The notes beneath the pieces were generated by a model, which worked only from the letters and a program-made list of their open reading frames with translations, was not told the origin of the DNA and made no database searches. The position numbers and the translations under genes were made by a program. A stretch of DNA of 9,870 nt from an uncultured Opitutaceae bacterium (GTDB lineage: Bacteria; Verrucomicrobiota; Verrucomicrobiae; Opitutales; Opitutaceae), in contig CAMLSH010000098.1 in assembly GCA_946482625.1 (NCBI GenBank), positions 1-9,870 on the forward strand. Direction: 5' to 3'. Shown piece by piece: positions 1 through 7,524 of this stretch (the stretch's first letter is position 1; each line of letters opens with the position of its first letter).

Positions 1-1184
1 TCATGGCGGAGGCGTTGAAGCGCGGCCGTCCGATCTGTGGACACATCTATGGGCGCGAATTTGTCGCGGCGGGGGCGGCGAGTGGAATCACGGATACGCA
101 TGAAGCGATTGATCGGGATATTGCGGACGATTTTCTTGAGGCGGGCGTGTGGATCTTTTTGCGAGGAGGTCCGCCGACGACGCCGTGGCACAGCCTGCCG
201 CTGGCGATCAAGGCGGTCACGGAGCTTGGTGCTAATCCGAAGCGGGTGTGCGTCTGCACCGACGATCGTGATGCGGACGATCTGTTCCTTTTCGGGATGG
301 ATTGGGTGACGCGTCAGGCGGTGGTTGCGGGAATGGATCCGGTGACGGCGTGGAGCATGGGCTCGCTGCATCCGGCAACGCGGTACGCGCGCGATGGCGA
401 GATCGGCGGACTCGGTCACGGGCGACGCGCGGACATCGTGTTGCTCAACGACGCACTCGAAGTGCGGAACACGTGGTATGGCGGCGAACTCGTGGTGCGG
501 GAACGGAAGATCACGTCACTGCTCGATCGGGCCTTGTCGAAGCGTTACCAGTACCCGCACGCGGCCTACAACACGGTCAAGTTGCCGCGGAAGAAGCTGA
601 AACTCATTCCGGAGCTACCGAGGGCCGGCGTTAGAGCAAATGTGATCAGGACGGCGTTGCCCGGTATCATTCTCTTCCATGAAAAAATTTCCCTGACGGC
701 GACGAGCTCATGGGACGATTTGTGCGCGCAGCATAGTCTCTGCTTCGTTTCGGTGATCGAGCGCCATGGAAAATCGGGCGAGGTCGCGCACGGTCTTCTT
801 AAGGATTTCGGGCTGCGCGACGGTGCGGTGGCAAGCAGCGTGGGGCACGATGCGCACAACATCATCGTCGCGGGTTCGAACGAGGCCGACATGCAGCTGG
901 CAGTGGAGACGTTGAGAAATTTGCGAGGCGGCGTGTGTGTCGTGCGCGGGGGAAAAATCCTTGCGAGCGTTGCGTTGCCCATCGCCGGTTTGCTTTCCGA
1001 CAAACGCGCGACGGCGGTGGCGAAGGAAACCACTGCACTCAAAGTCGCCTGGGGGAAACTTGGCTGCACGCTTCCCTACATGGGCTTCAACTTGATTCCG
1101 CTCTCGGTGATCCCGGAGATCCGCATCACCGACAAAGGTCTCGTGCTGGTCCCGCAAATGAAGCGCGTGCCGCTTTTCGAGTGA
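1..1184 (+). CDS. Adenine-deaminase-family amidohydrolase, C-terminal part (5' end outside window)
   Basis: This is the C-terminal ~394 residues of a metal-dependent amidohydrolase. Adenine deaminases, which convert adenine to hypoxanthine plus ammonia in purine salvage, are usually about 570-600 residues, so roughly 200 residues, including the first HxH metal motif, lie upstream. Visible landmarks, counting the first Met at base 3 as 1: GH at 13-14 and DTHE at 31-34 (candidate metal ligands), a CTDDR motif near 84-88, a composite-domain strand GRRADIVLL, and the Ade C-terminal domain with [27 protein letters not shown] and a final [13 protein letters not shown]...VPLFE. The usual SDHE reads DTHE and the usual REGS reads RGGP, so it may act on another aminopurine or related substrate. 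The frame is open to the left edge. The receptor follows in the same direction with no terminator between, so co-transcription is possible. Family assignment is firm; exact substrate is not. Confidence 0.82.
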   Translation, partial: MAEALKRGRPICGHIYGREFVAAGAASGITDTHEAIDRDIADDFLEAGVWIFLRGGPPTTPWHSLPLAIKAVTELGANPKRVCVCTDDRDADDLFLFGMDWVTRQAVVAGMDPVTAWSMGSLHPATRYARDGEIGGLGHGRRADIVLLNDALEVRNTWYGGELVVRERKITSLLDRALSKRYQYPHAAYNTVKLPRKKLKLIPELPRAGVRANVIRTALPGIILFHEKISLTATSSWDDLCAQHSLCFVSVIERHGKSGEVAHGLLKDFGLRDGAVASSVGHDAHNIIVAGSNEADMQLAVETLRNLRGGVCVVRGGKILASVALPIAGLLSDKRATAVAKETTALKVAWGKLGCTLPYMGFNLIPLSVIPEIRITDKGLVLVPQMKRVPLFE

Positions 1185-1279
1185 GCGAATAGTGCGTCGG
1201 AAAACGTGTGAGCGGGCGAGGCGGCTGAGGCTGCTGGCACATGCTGTGCTAAATGGCCCCAACACTTTTTCCGCGCTTT

Positions 1280-3646
1280 ATGACCTATCGAAAACTGGCA
1301 ACCGCACTGACGGCCGCATCGCTGGCCGCTTCTCCACTCGCAGCTCAAAGTCCCGAAATGGCCGACGAGACCGTGAAGATGGAAAAACTGGAAGTGACCG
1401 ACGTGCCGATCGAGCAGCAGATCCTGCCGACCTCGCGTCCATTCAACTCCGTATTTGGCACCGCCGACAACATCATGGCGACGCCACGCAACGTCACCAT
1501 CATCTCCCGTGAGCAGCTCAATGCGATCAGCATCCAGGATGTGCGCGATTTCGCCAAGCTCACTTCCAGCTCCTACACGCGGACGAATTTCGGCGCGCCG
1601 GGAAATCCCGACATCCGGGGCCAGTCGGCCGATGTATTCATGAACGGGATGCGCGAGCGGATCACCAGCAATGGAAACGGCATGCCGATCGACTTTAACT
1701 CGGTCGAGTCCGTCAACATCGTGAAGGGGCCCGCCACCGCGGTTCAGGGCGTCTCGACGTATGTCGGCGGCTTCGTGGATCTCATCACTAAGCGCCCGTT
1801 CTTCGATCAGCAAAAATCGAGCGCTTATGCCACCGTCGGTTCTTACGAAACCTATCGTTGGGGCGTGGACACGGGTGGGCCGGTGTCCGACAAGCTCGCT
1901 TATCGTGTCAGTTACTCCGGCGAGGACAGCGAGGGTTACTTCTACGATTCCTACACCAAGAAACAGTCGCTCTACGGTGCGGTGAGCTGGAAGCCCTCCA
2001 GCACCTACGAACTCTTCGTCAACGCGCAGGCCTCCTACATGGAGTACGTGGAAAATTTCGGCATCAACCGGCCGACGCAAAACCTGATCGACAACGGTCT
2101 CTATCGCACGGGCACCAACATTAATGGCGGCACCTCGGCCACCGCCGCCGATCCGCAGAACGCCACGAACATCGATAGCGGTGGATCTCCGTTTAACTTC
2201 AATACCATCGCGTACGGAGCGGAGGTTCCGATTGACCGGCGCTCCCGTTTACTGCGTCCGGGCGACAACTCGATCGGACGCAATTTCAAGGTTCAGGCTA
2301 TCCAGAGTTTTTTCACATCGCCGGATCTGACGATCGTTAACAACAACCTCTTCACGTACACGCGCCGCGAGACGCTGAGCTCGTACCACTATTCCGAGAT
2401 CATCGATCCGTCGTACACGATGGAGTCGCGGCTGGAATTTCAGAAGAAGCTCGGTGAGCACAGCATCAACTTCGGTGTTTCAGGCCGCTACCAGAAGGTG
2501 AAGGCTTACGCGGACTTCTTCTTCGAGCCGGCGGCTGCGTGGGATATCACCAAAGATCGCAACGCGATCAACGCCTACAACTCGATCTATTTTCCCACGC
2601 ACTTTGCGGCCTATCAGGTGCCGGGTTGGGAAGGACGTTATGGCTCCAGCTGGGTCGCGTTTGGCGGCGAGTCGGGCGCGGATGGCAATATCAGCAGTGC
2701 GATTTTCGGGGCTCCGTTTGCACAGGCGAGTTGGTCGCTCTCGGAGAAGCTGAAGCTCCACACGGGCGTCCGCTTCGACTTCGGCAGGATCAAGGCGCGC
2801 GATCCGTTTGTGGCGCGTTACGAAGACACGATCGACGTGGCTTTGCCCAACGCCAACGTCAGCCTCAACTACAGCTTCACACCCAAGGTCTCCGCGTACG
2901 CGACTTATAACTACAGCGAAAACACCTCGGGTGCGGCCGGGAACGGCGGCGGTTACGGCGGCGGCTACGTTTATGTGCCGGCCAGCGACACGATCTACTT
3001 GGACAAGGAAGCGTTTTCCCAGGCCAGCGAACTGGTCGAAGTGGGCAGCAAATATTCCCTTCTTGGCGAAAAACTTTTCGTCGGGGCGTCGCTCTTCCAG
3101 CAGACCCGTCAGCAAAAGCAGTTACTCGGGCCTTTGTTGACCTACCGTTATCGCGGCTTCGAAGCGGAGACGAATTTCCAGCCGAACAAACGTATCTTCG
3201 CGACGTTCTCCTGGGCGTTGATCGAGGCGACGGCGCCCGCTTCGGCGGTGGCAGCGGGGTTCGATCCCGTCCGCTTCATCAATCCGGCGGCGCCTGAAGT
3301 CCAGGCGGTGACGCAGACCGAAGGTCGCATCAAAGTGCAGGGCGCGCCGCGCAATCAGTTCAACGCGCTTTTCTCATACAAATTCGACAGCGGCTTCGGC
3401 TTCTCGGCCAACGGCACGCTGCATGACGAGATCAACAACAACTGGGCGGGCACGCTGGTGATCCCGTGGCAATTCGCGATCGACAGCAGCGTCTACTACA
3501 CCAAGAAAACCTGGGAGGCGCGGCTCACCGTCTTGAACGTGACCGACGAGAAAAACTGGGCGCCTAATAACGGCACCTACGGCAACGCCTCGATCTTCGC
3601 GGAGCCGGGAACGCGCGCGGAGTTCACCGTTACCTACAAATTCTAA
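1280..3646 (+). CDS. TonB-dependent outer-membrane receptor
   Basis: This is a 788-residue gated outer-membrane channel, energised by TonB-ExbB-ExbD, for uptake of a siderophore or other bulky ligand; the substrate cannot be read from sequence. From the Met at 1280 there is a textbook signal peptide: YRK, then a hydrophobic Ala/Leu stretch, then cleavage near PLAA|QS (residue 22/23). A TonB-box-like segment VKMEKLEVTDVP follows at ~32-43. The plug domain is ~68-171, with PRNVTIISREQL, a PDIRGQ strand and VESVNIVKGPATAVQG. The remainder is a beta-barrel ending in ...RAEFTVTYKF with the terminal Phe expected of an outer-membrane protein. A Gly/Tyr-rich stretch (bases ~2938-2970) probably lies in a surface loop. 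An in-frame ATG at 1253 would add nine residues; I prefer 1280 because it gives a canonical signal peptide, but neither start has a Shine-Dalgarno sequence. Adjacency to a purine deaminase hints at, but does not show, a nucleobase-related ligand. Confidence 0.93.
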   Translation: MTYRKLATALTAASLAASPLAAQSPEMADETVKMEKLEVTDVPIEQQILPTSRPFNSVFGTADNIMATPRNVTIISREQLNAISIQDVRDFAKLTSSSYTRTNFGAPGNPDIRGQSADVFMNGMRERITSNGNGMPIDFNSVESVNIVKGPATAVQGVSTYVGGFVDLITKRPFFDQQKSSAYATVGSYETYRWGVDTGGPVSDKLAYRVSYSGEDSEGYFYDSYTKKQSLYGAVSWKPSSTYELFVNAQASYMEYVENFGINRPTQNLIDNGLYRTGTNINGGTSATAADPQNATNIDSGGSPFNFNTIAYGAEVPIDRRSRLLRPGDNSIGRNFKVQAIQSFFTSPDLTIVNNNLFTYTRRETLSSYHYSEIIDPSYTMESRLEFQKKLGEHSINFGVSGRYQKVKAYADFFFEPAAAWDITKDRNAINAYNSIYFPTHFAAYQVPGWEGRYGSSWVAFGGESGADGNISSAIFGAPFAQASWSLSEKLKLHTGVRFDFGRIKARDPFVARYEDTIDVALPNANVSLNYSFTPKVSAYATYNYSENTSGAAGNGGGYGGGYVYVPASDTIYLDKEAFSQASELVEVGSKYSLLGEKLFVGASLFQQTRQQKQLLGPLLTYRYRGFEAETNFQPNKRIFATFSWALIEATAPASAVAAGFDPVRFINPAAPEVQAVTQTEGRIKVQGAPRNQFNALFSYKFDSGFGFSANGTLHDEINNNWAGTLVIPWQFAIDSSVYYTKKTWEARLTVLNVTDEKNWAPNNGTYGNASIFAEPGTRAEFTVTYKF

Positions 3647-3672
3647 CGAGACTCCCGGAAACTGCCCGGTGT

Positions 3673-3700
3673 AGATCCGCTCTTAATTAAGGTCGGATCT
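3673..3700. repeat. 28-base near-perfect palindrome downstream of receptor gene
   Basis: Outer arms agatccg (3673-3679) and cggatct (3694-3700) are exact reverse complements. They enclose a second perfect palindrome, cttaattaag (3682-3691), on nearly the same axis, so only two positions on each side fail to match. It begins 26 bases after the receptor stop codon. Such dyad symmetry suits a dimeric DNA-binding protein's operator; as RNA it would fold into a hairpin, but no T-tract follows, so a standard terminator is unlikely. The role is not known. Confidence 0.6.
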
Positions 3701-3927
3701 GCGCCGGATGACCTCGCGTCTTGAACCGTCGCCCGTAGGCCGTCTTGGGCTCCGCGCGCCGTTCGCCGTCGCGTAGGAGCGGAGGAGGGGAGGGGCAATC
3801 GGGCCGAACCAGTCGAAGCGTCTCGCCCGGCACGGGGCGGGTCCCCGCGGAAAAGAGCGGAATTGGGGCTTGCCGGCGGTGAGGGGCTTTGCGAACTTCC
3901 GCCCCTTGCGGCACTTCCTTTTGGTCC

Positions 3928-3957
3928 GATCAGCGCGCCGCATCGCTCCCGCTGATC
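3928..3957. repeat. 8-bp inverted repeat in the rpsA upstream region
   Basis: gatcagcg (3928-3935) and cgctgatc (3950-3957) are exact reverse complements with a 14-base loop. The repeat lies about 95 bases before the rpsA start and six bases before the palindrome gttagctaac (3963-3972). It could be a stem in the rpsA leader RNA or an operator; the sequence does not decide. Confidence 0.5.
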
Positions 3958-4052
3958 ATCACGTTAGCTAACCTTCAACCAACGGCCCGCAAGGGTCACC
4001 GCGAAGGACCGGCATCGCGGAGCGAAGGTGGCGGTGCTCGCTACGTTTCGCT

Positions 4053-5723
4053 ATGAGTTCAATCATGCAAGAGCTGCTCGCGCAGTCCTCCTTCGATAAA
4101 CTGAAAGAGGGAGAAATTGTCCCCGGCACCATCACCGAAATCCGCCAGAACGAAGTCGTTGTCGACATCGGCGGCAAATCGGAAGGCGTCATCCCCGCCA
4201 ACGAATTCATCGATATCGGTGAACTTCAAATCGGCTCCTCGATCGACGTGTTCGTCGAGAAACTCGAAGACAAGCAGGGCGCGCCCATCCTGTCGTTCGA
4301 CAAGGCTGAGCAGAAGAAGAACTGGGATAACATCCTCACGAAGTTCCCCGAAGGCTCCATCGCCGCGGGTCGCGTGAAGGCCAAGGTCAAGGGCGGCCTG
4401 ATCGTTTCGATCGGCGTCGATTCCTTCCTCCCGGCTTCGCACATCGACGTGCAGCCGCCGAAGAACCTCGATCAGTACGTGGGCCAGACCTACGACTTCA
4501 AGGTCCTCAAGATCAACCTCGACCGTAAGAACATCGTTCTCTCCCGTCGCGAACTCATCGAAGAGCAGCGCACGCAGAAACGTCGTAACTTGCTGGATAC
4601 GATCCAGCCCGGCCAGGTCCGCAAGGGCGTCGTGAAGAACATCACCGACTTCGGTGCGTTCATCGACCTCGACGGCATGGACGGTCTCCTCCACATCACC
4701 GACATGAGCTGGGGCCGCATCACGCACCCCTCCGAAATGCTCAAGCAGGGCGAAGAGATCCAGGTCATGATCATCGAAGTGAACCGCGAGAAAGAGCGCG
4801 TTTCCCTCGGCCTCAAGCAGACCACGAAAAATCCGTGGGACGAGATCGAGCACAAGTTCCCCGTCGGCGCCAAGGTCCGCGGCAAAGTCGTCAACCTCGT
4901 GCCTTACGGCGCGTTCGTTGAGATTGAGCCCGGCGTTGAAGGCCTCGTGCACATCACCGAGATGTCCTGGACGAAGCGCATTTCGAAGCCCTCCGAACTT
5001 CTTAAGGTCGGCCAGGAGCTCGATGCCGTTGTCCTCGGTATCCAGAAGGACGAGCAGAAGATCTCGCTCGGTCTCCGTCAGCTGGAGCCGAACCCGTGGG
5101 ACATGGTTCGCCACAATTACCCGATCGGTGCGCGCGTTCGCGGCAAGGTCCGCAACATGACCACCTACGGCGCCTTCATCGAACTCGAAGAAGGCATCGA
5201 CGGCATGGTGCACGTCTCCGACATGAGCTGGACCCGCAAGGTCAATCATCCGTCCGAAGTGCTCAAGAAGGGCGACGAAGTGGACGCCACCGTCCTCGAC
5301 GTCGATCCGTCCCAGCAGCGCATCAGCCTCGGCATGAAGCAGCTCGCCACCGATCCATGGAGCGACATCGACGCTCACTTCAAGATCGGCGATGTCGTCA
5401 AAGGCACCGTCACCAAGATCACGTCCTTCGGCGCCTTCGTGGAGCTCAAGGACGGTATCGACGGCCTCGTGCACATCTCGCAGATCAGCGAAGAGCGCAT
5501 CGACAAGGTCAAAGACGTCCTCAAGCCCGGCCAGGAAGTTCAGGCCCGCGTCATCAAGATCGACCGCGACGAGCGTCGTCTGGGTCTCTCGATCAAGGCC
5601 GCCAACTACTCCAGCGAACAGCTCGCTGCCGAGACGGCGACCTACGAGGCACTCAACCGCGACAGCTCCGGCGACATGATGAACCTCGGCGACATCCTCG
5701 ACGAGGCCTCCCGCAAGGAGTGA
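4053..5723 (+). CDS. rpsA: 30S ribosomal protein S1
   Basis: This 556-residue protein matches the length of classical S1 (about 557 in E. coli). It binds mRNA on the 30S subunit and helps initiate translation of structured or Shine-Dalgarno-poor messages. Six S1 (OB-fold) repeats are visible at about 19-87, 101-167, 186-256, 271-343, 358-430 and 445-515. Repeats 1-2 are divergent, as in ribosome-anchoring domains. Repeats 3-6 carry the RNA-binding pattern G-x-V-x-x-[IM]-x-x-[FY]-GAF-[IV]-[DE]-[LI] followed by G-[LM]-[LV]-H-[IV]-[ST] and M-S-W (repeat 6 has IS-E instead). The tail after repeat 6 is short and acidic. The start at 4053 gives the expected N-terminus; an in-frame ATG at 4065 is the alternative. 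No Shine-Dalgarno sequence precedes it, as is known for rpsA in other bacteria, where S1 controls its own translation. Codons are strongly C-ending, suggesting high expression. cmk, a frequent neighbour elsewhere, is not adjacent here. Confidence 0.98.
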   Translation: MSSIMQELLAQSSFDKLKEGEIVPGTITEIRQNEVVVDIGGKSEGVIPANEFIDIGELQIGSSIDVFVEKLEDKQGAPILSFDKAEQKKNWDNILTKFPEGSIAAGRVKAKVKGGLIVSIGVDSFLPASHIDVQPPKNLDQYVGQTYDFKVLKINLDRKNIVLSRRELIEEQRTQKRRNLLDTIQPGQVRKGVVKNITDFGAFIDLDGMDGLLHITDMSWGRITHPSEMLKQGEEIQVMIIEVNREKERVSLGLKQTTKNPWDEIEHKFPVGAKVRGKVVNLVPYGAFVEIEPGVEGLVHITEMSWTKRISKPSELLKVGQELDAVVLGIQKDEQKISLGLRQLEPNPWDMVRHNYPIGARVRGKVRNMTTYGAFIELEEGIDGMVHVSDMSWTRKVNHPSEVLKKGDEVDATVLDVDPSQQRISLGMKQLATDPWSDIDAHFKIGDVVKGTVTKITSFGAFVELKDGIDGLVHISQISEERIDKVKDVLKPGQEVQARVIKIDRDERRLGLSIKAANYSSEQLAAETATYEALNRDSSGDMMNLGDILDEASRKE

Positions 5724-5784
5724 GTTCGTTGAACCAGCCACGTTGAACATCACGAGCTGATAGAGAGTTCACGTCTTAGCTTTC

Positions 5785-5815
5785 AAAGGCGCCCGAGCAA
5801 TCGGGCGCCTTTTTT
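5785..5815 (+). terminator. Intrinsic terminator of rpsA
   Basis: A 12-bp stem, with aggcgcccga (5787-5796) pairing perfectly with tcgggcgcct (5801-5810) and two further A-T pairs outside, closes on a GCAA tetraloop (5797-5800, GNRA class). A run of six T ends at 5815. It lies about 60 bases after the rpsA stop codon and is a very strong Rho-independent terminator. Confidence 0.96.
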
Positions 5816-6132
5816 GTCAGAACAACCAACGCTCTTAATCTTCATCCCGTACCGAATGGTCCGGAGGTCACGCTCTAACGAGCGCGGCTACGAAAGTCCG
5901 GCGAACTCCCCGTAGCCGCGCTTGTTAAAGCGTGGCCGTGAACCGGGTTTCCGAGGGTAGGGCGCGCCGAAGCGATGGCGCCTGTGTTCGAATCTCGATT
6001 TGCGGATGACGTCGAACCGGCGCGTTAGGGAAACGAGCTGTATCTGCGGAACACTGCCGGGCGTTTTCTGCCGCACAGTTTTTCCGGATTCGCCTCGGGC
6101 ATTTTCTGGCGTCACAAAAAGATTTCGTCCCC
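5816..6132. other. Gene-free stretch between rpsA terminator and aminotransferase
   Basis: No coding region of credible composition is present in these 317 bases. The main structure is the long inverted repeat listed at 5866-5937. After it come two short self-complementary sites, ggcgcgcc (5961-5968) and ggcgcc (5977-5982), then T-rich patches (6061-6120) just before the aminotransferase start. The aminotransferase promoter should lie here, because the rpsA terminator isolates it from upstream transcription, but I cannot pick clear -35/-10 boxes. Confidence 0.5.
5866..5937. repeat. Long imperfect inverted repeat, REP/REPIN-like (27-bp arms)
   Basis: The left arm (5866-5892) and right arm (5911-5937) are reverse complements at 24 of 27 positions, with an 18-base spacer (5893-5910). 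The innermost 12 pairs (agcgcggctacg against cgtagccgcgct) are perfect. Of the three differences, two become G-U pairs in RNA and one is a C-A mismatch. It is intergenic, about 50 bases beyond the rpsA terminator, and lacks a T-tract, so it is not a terminator. Two inverted REP-like units around a short spacer is the REPIN layout; whether it is multi-copy cannot be seen here. Confidence 0.75.
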
Positions 6133-7419
6133 ATGAAATCCGCAGCCGCTCCTGAATGCCCCGTCACTTTTTCCGCACTCGGTCAACGCGCCCAGCCGCC
6201 GACCATCGCGCGGCTGATGACGATGGCGTTGGAGGCGCCCAACCTGCTTTCGCTCGCAGCTGGTTTTACTGACAACGCAACACTGCCCGCCGAGTTCGTG
6301 GCGGCGGCGACACGGGCGTTGCTGACCAATCCCGATGACCGGGAGTTTCTTCAGTATGGCACGAATCAGGGCCGCCCGCGTTTGCGGCAGTTGCTCGCGG
6401 AGCGTCTGGCGAAAAACGAGAATGAAACCGGTCTCGACGCCGCGGTCCTTCAACGCGGGCTCTTCGTCACGAACGGTTCGCAGCAGGCGCTCTATCTCGC
6501 GATGCAGGTGCTCGCCGATCCGGGGGACATCATCCTGGTGGATCGCCCGAGCTATTTTGTGTTTCTCGAAATGCTCACGGGCTTGGGACTTCGCGCGGTG
6601 TCGATGCCCGTCGACGAGACGGGGAAAATCGATGCACCTGCGCTCGGCCGCGTGCTCGACACCCTCGCGAGCAGCGGCGACGCGCAGCGTATCAAGGCGG
6701 TTTATTTCGTCAGCTATTTTTCCAACCCGTCTGCGCGCTCACTTGCTATCGCCGAGAAAAATGCGGTCGCCGATCAGCTCGCTTCACGAGGTCTATTCAT
6801 CCCCGTGGTGGAAGATGCGGCGTATCGGGAGATCTACTATCGTGAGGCGCCCTCCGCGCCGAGCGTGCTCAGCCTGCCTGCGTGGGAAAAATTCCCGAAG
6901 CTCTACACGGCCACGCTCACCAAACCGTTCGCGACCGGGCTCAAAGTTGGCTATGGTCTTTGCACCGACGAAGCGTGGCTGAAGAAGATGTTGCACGTGA
7001 AAGGGCATCACGATTTTGGCACCGCGAACTTCAATCAGGCCATTTTGGAGAATGCCCTCGCGTCGGAAAATTACGACCGCCAGCTCGCGAAGATCCGCCC
7101 CGCATATGAGCGAAAGATGCGGGCGCTGCACGACACGCTCGTGGCGGAAGGACTTCGCTCGCTCGGGTGGAGTTGGGCTGAACCGGAGGGCGGGCTGTAT
7201 CTTTGGCTTCGCGCACCGGCTTCGTTGGAGACGGGCTTGGCGTCGGCATTTTGCCGGGCCTGCCTCGACGCGGGCGTGCTTTATGTGCCTGGGGAACTTT
7301 GTTTCGGAGACGACCCGGCGCGGAATTTCGTGCGGGCTAGTTTTGGCGTGTTGAGCGAGGCGGATCTGGTCGAAGCGGGGCGCCGTTTCGTCAGGGTCGC
7401 GAAGCGTTTCAGCCCGTGA
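6133..7419 (+). CDS. PLP-dependent aminotransferase, class I/II (fold type I)
   Basis: This 428-residue cytosolic transaminase resembles the 2-aminoadipate/aromatic (LysN/ARO8, MocR-catalytic-domain) branch of aspartate-aminotransferase-fold enzymes. It has no N-terminal GntR helix-turn-helix, so it is an enzyme rather than a MocR regulator. Visible landmarks: AAGFTDNATLP near 42-52 (substrate entry loop), the tyrosine of LQYGTNQG at 73-80, NGSQQAL at 114-120 (PLP phosphate binding), SNPSA at 197-201 in place of the usual NPTG, D228 in VVEDAAYR (bonds the pyridine nitrogen), K264 in TLTKPF (the expected Schiff-base lysine), GLKVGY at 269-274, and R401 in VRASFG (substrate carboxylate). The start is the first ATG of the frame and gives a normal N-terminus; no Shine-Dalgarno sequence precedes it. 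It appears to be a single gene, separated from rpsA by a terminator and from ugd by a 105-base gap. The amino-acid substrate cannot be assigned. Confidence 0.93.
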   Translation: MKSAAAPECPVTFSALGQRAQPPTIARLMTMALEAPNLLSLAAGFTDNATLPAEFVAAATRALLTNPDDREFLQYGTNQGRPRLRQLLAERLAKNENETGLDAAVLQRGLFVTNGSQQALYLAMQVLADPGDIILVDRPSYFVFLEMLTGLGLRAVSMPVDETGKIDAPALGRVLDTLASSGDAQRIKAVYFVSYFSNPSARSLAIAEKNAVADQLASRGLFIPVVEDAAYREIYYREAPSAPSVLSLPAWEKFPKLYTATLTKPFATGLKVGYGLCTDEAWLKKMLHVKGHHDFGTANFNQAILENALASENYDRQLAKIRPAYERKMRALHDTLVAEGLRSLGWSWAEPEGGLYLWLRAPASLETGLASAFCRACLDAGVLYVPGELCFGDDPARNFVRASFGVLSEADLVEAGRRFVRVAKRFSP

Positions 7420-7524
7420 AAACCCGGTTAAACAGGGCCTAAGGTCATCCCTTAGCAACGGTTGCGGGAAAATCTACCTTGGATTCGGCCGAAGGCTCCG
7501 ACAGCGTCGGCGCACTCTTATCTT
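7420..7524 (+). other. Short leader region before ugd
   Basis: This 105-base gap holds a small perfect hairpin, ctaagg (7439-7444) with ccttag (7450-7455), then caac/gttg (7456-7464) and cgac/gtcg (7499-7509). None has a T-tract, so no terminator for the aminotransferase is visible and partial read-through into ugd is possible. The frame of ugd stays open upstream to an ATG at 7462, but those extra 21 residues are not expected in the family. Confidence 0.35.

Larger units (their letters stand above)
3647..4052. other. Gene-free structured region between receptor gene and rpsA
   Basis: This 406-base stretch has no credible protein: the open frames on the minus strand (within 3683-3943) are Arg/Pro-rich and look like no family. 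It probably holds the 3' end of the receptor transcript and the promoter plus long leader of rpsA. Several inverted repeats are visible: a near-palindrome at 3673-3700, cgccc/gggcg around 3829-3844, aggggc (3882-3887) with gcccct (3901-3906), gatcagcg (3928-3935) with cgctgatc (3950-3957), and the perfect 10-mer gttagctaac (3963-3972). No run of T follows any of them, so none is a standard terminator. I cannot place a sigma-70 promoter with confidence, and no tRNA or other known RNA is recognisable. Confidence 0.6.

Noticed and set aside
1237..1249. Small hairpin gcaca/tgtgc just before the ATG at 1253
   Set aside because: It is five base pairs with a three-base loop, expected by chance at this GC content, and the more likely start is 1280.
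1076..2080. A 334-residue minus-strand open frame across the deaminase/receptor junction
   Set aside because: It opposes the signal peptide, plug domain and conserved C-terminus of two clear genes. Its own sequence is Arg/His/Gly-rich and unlike any family.
3683..3943. Arg/Pro-rich minus-strand open frames in the rpsA upstream gap
   Set aside because: There are two overlapping frames of similar length with extreme composition, no ribosome binding site and no family resemblance; they reflect GC-rich non-coding DNA.
4053..5723. Repeated DNA words inside rpsA (such as gacatgagctgg)
   Set aside because: These come from the tandem S1 protein domains, not from a DNA repeat element or CRISPR.
4059..5753. 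A 564-residue open frame on the minus strand covering all of rpsA
   Set aside because: It is in the mirror frame of a gene with strong C-ending codon bias, which removes stops on the other strand. Its protein is a low-complexity Asp/Glu/Val/Leu/Ala-rich string with no recognisable domain, while rpsA is unmistakable.
5957..6005. Possible tRNA T-arm (ttcgaat at 5987-5993)
   Set aside because: The flanking five bases do not pair (ctgtg against ctcga), and no acceptor stem or anticodon arm can be built around it.
7462..7524. Upstream ATG at 7462 as the start of ugd
   Set aside because: It would place 21 unrelated residues before the Rossmann fold, whereas Ugd proteins begin a few residues before the G-x-G-x-x-G motif, as the ATG at 7525 does.
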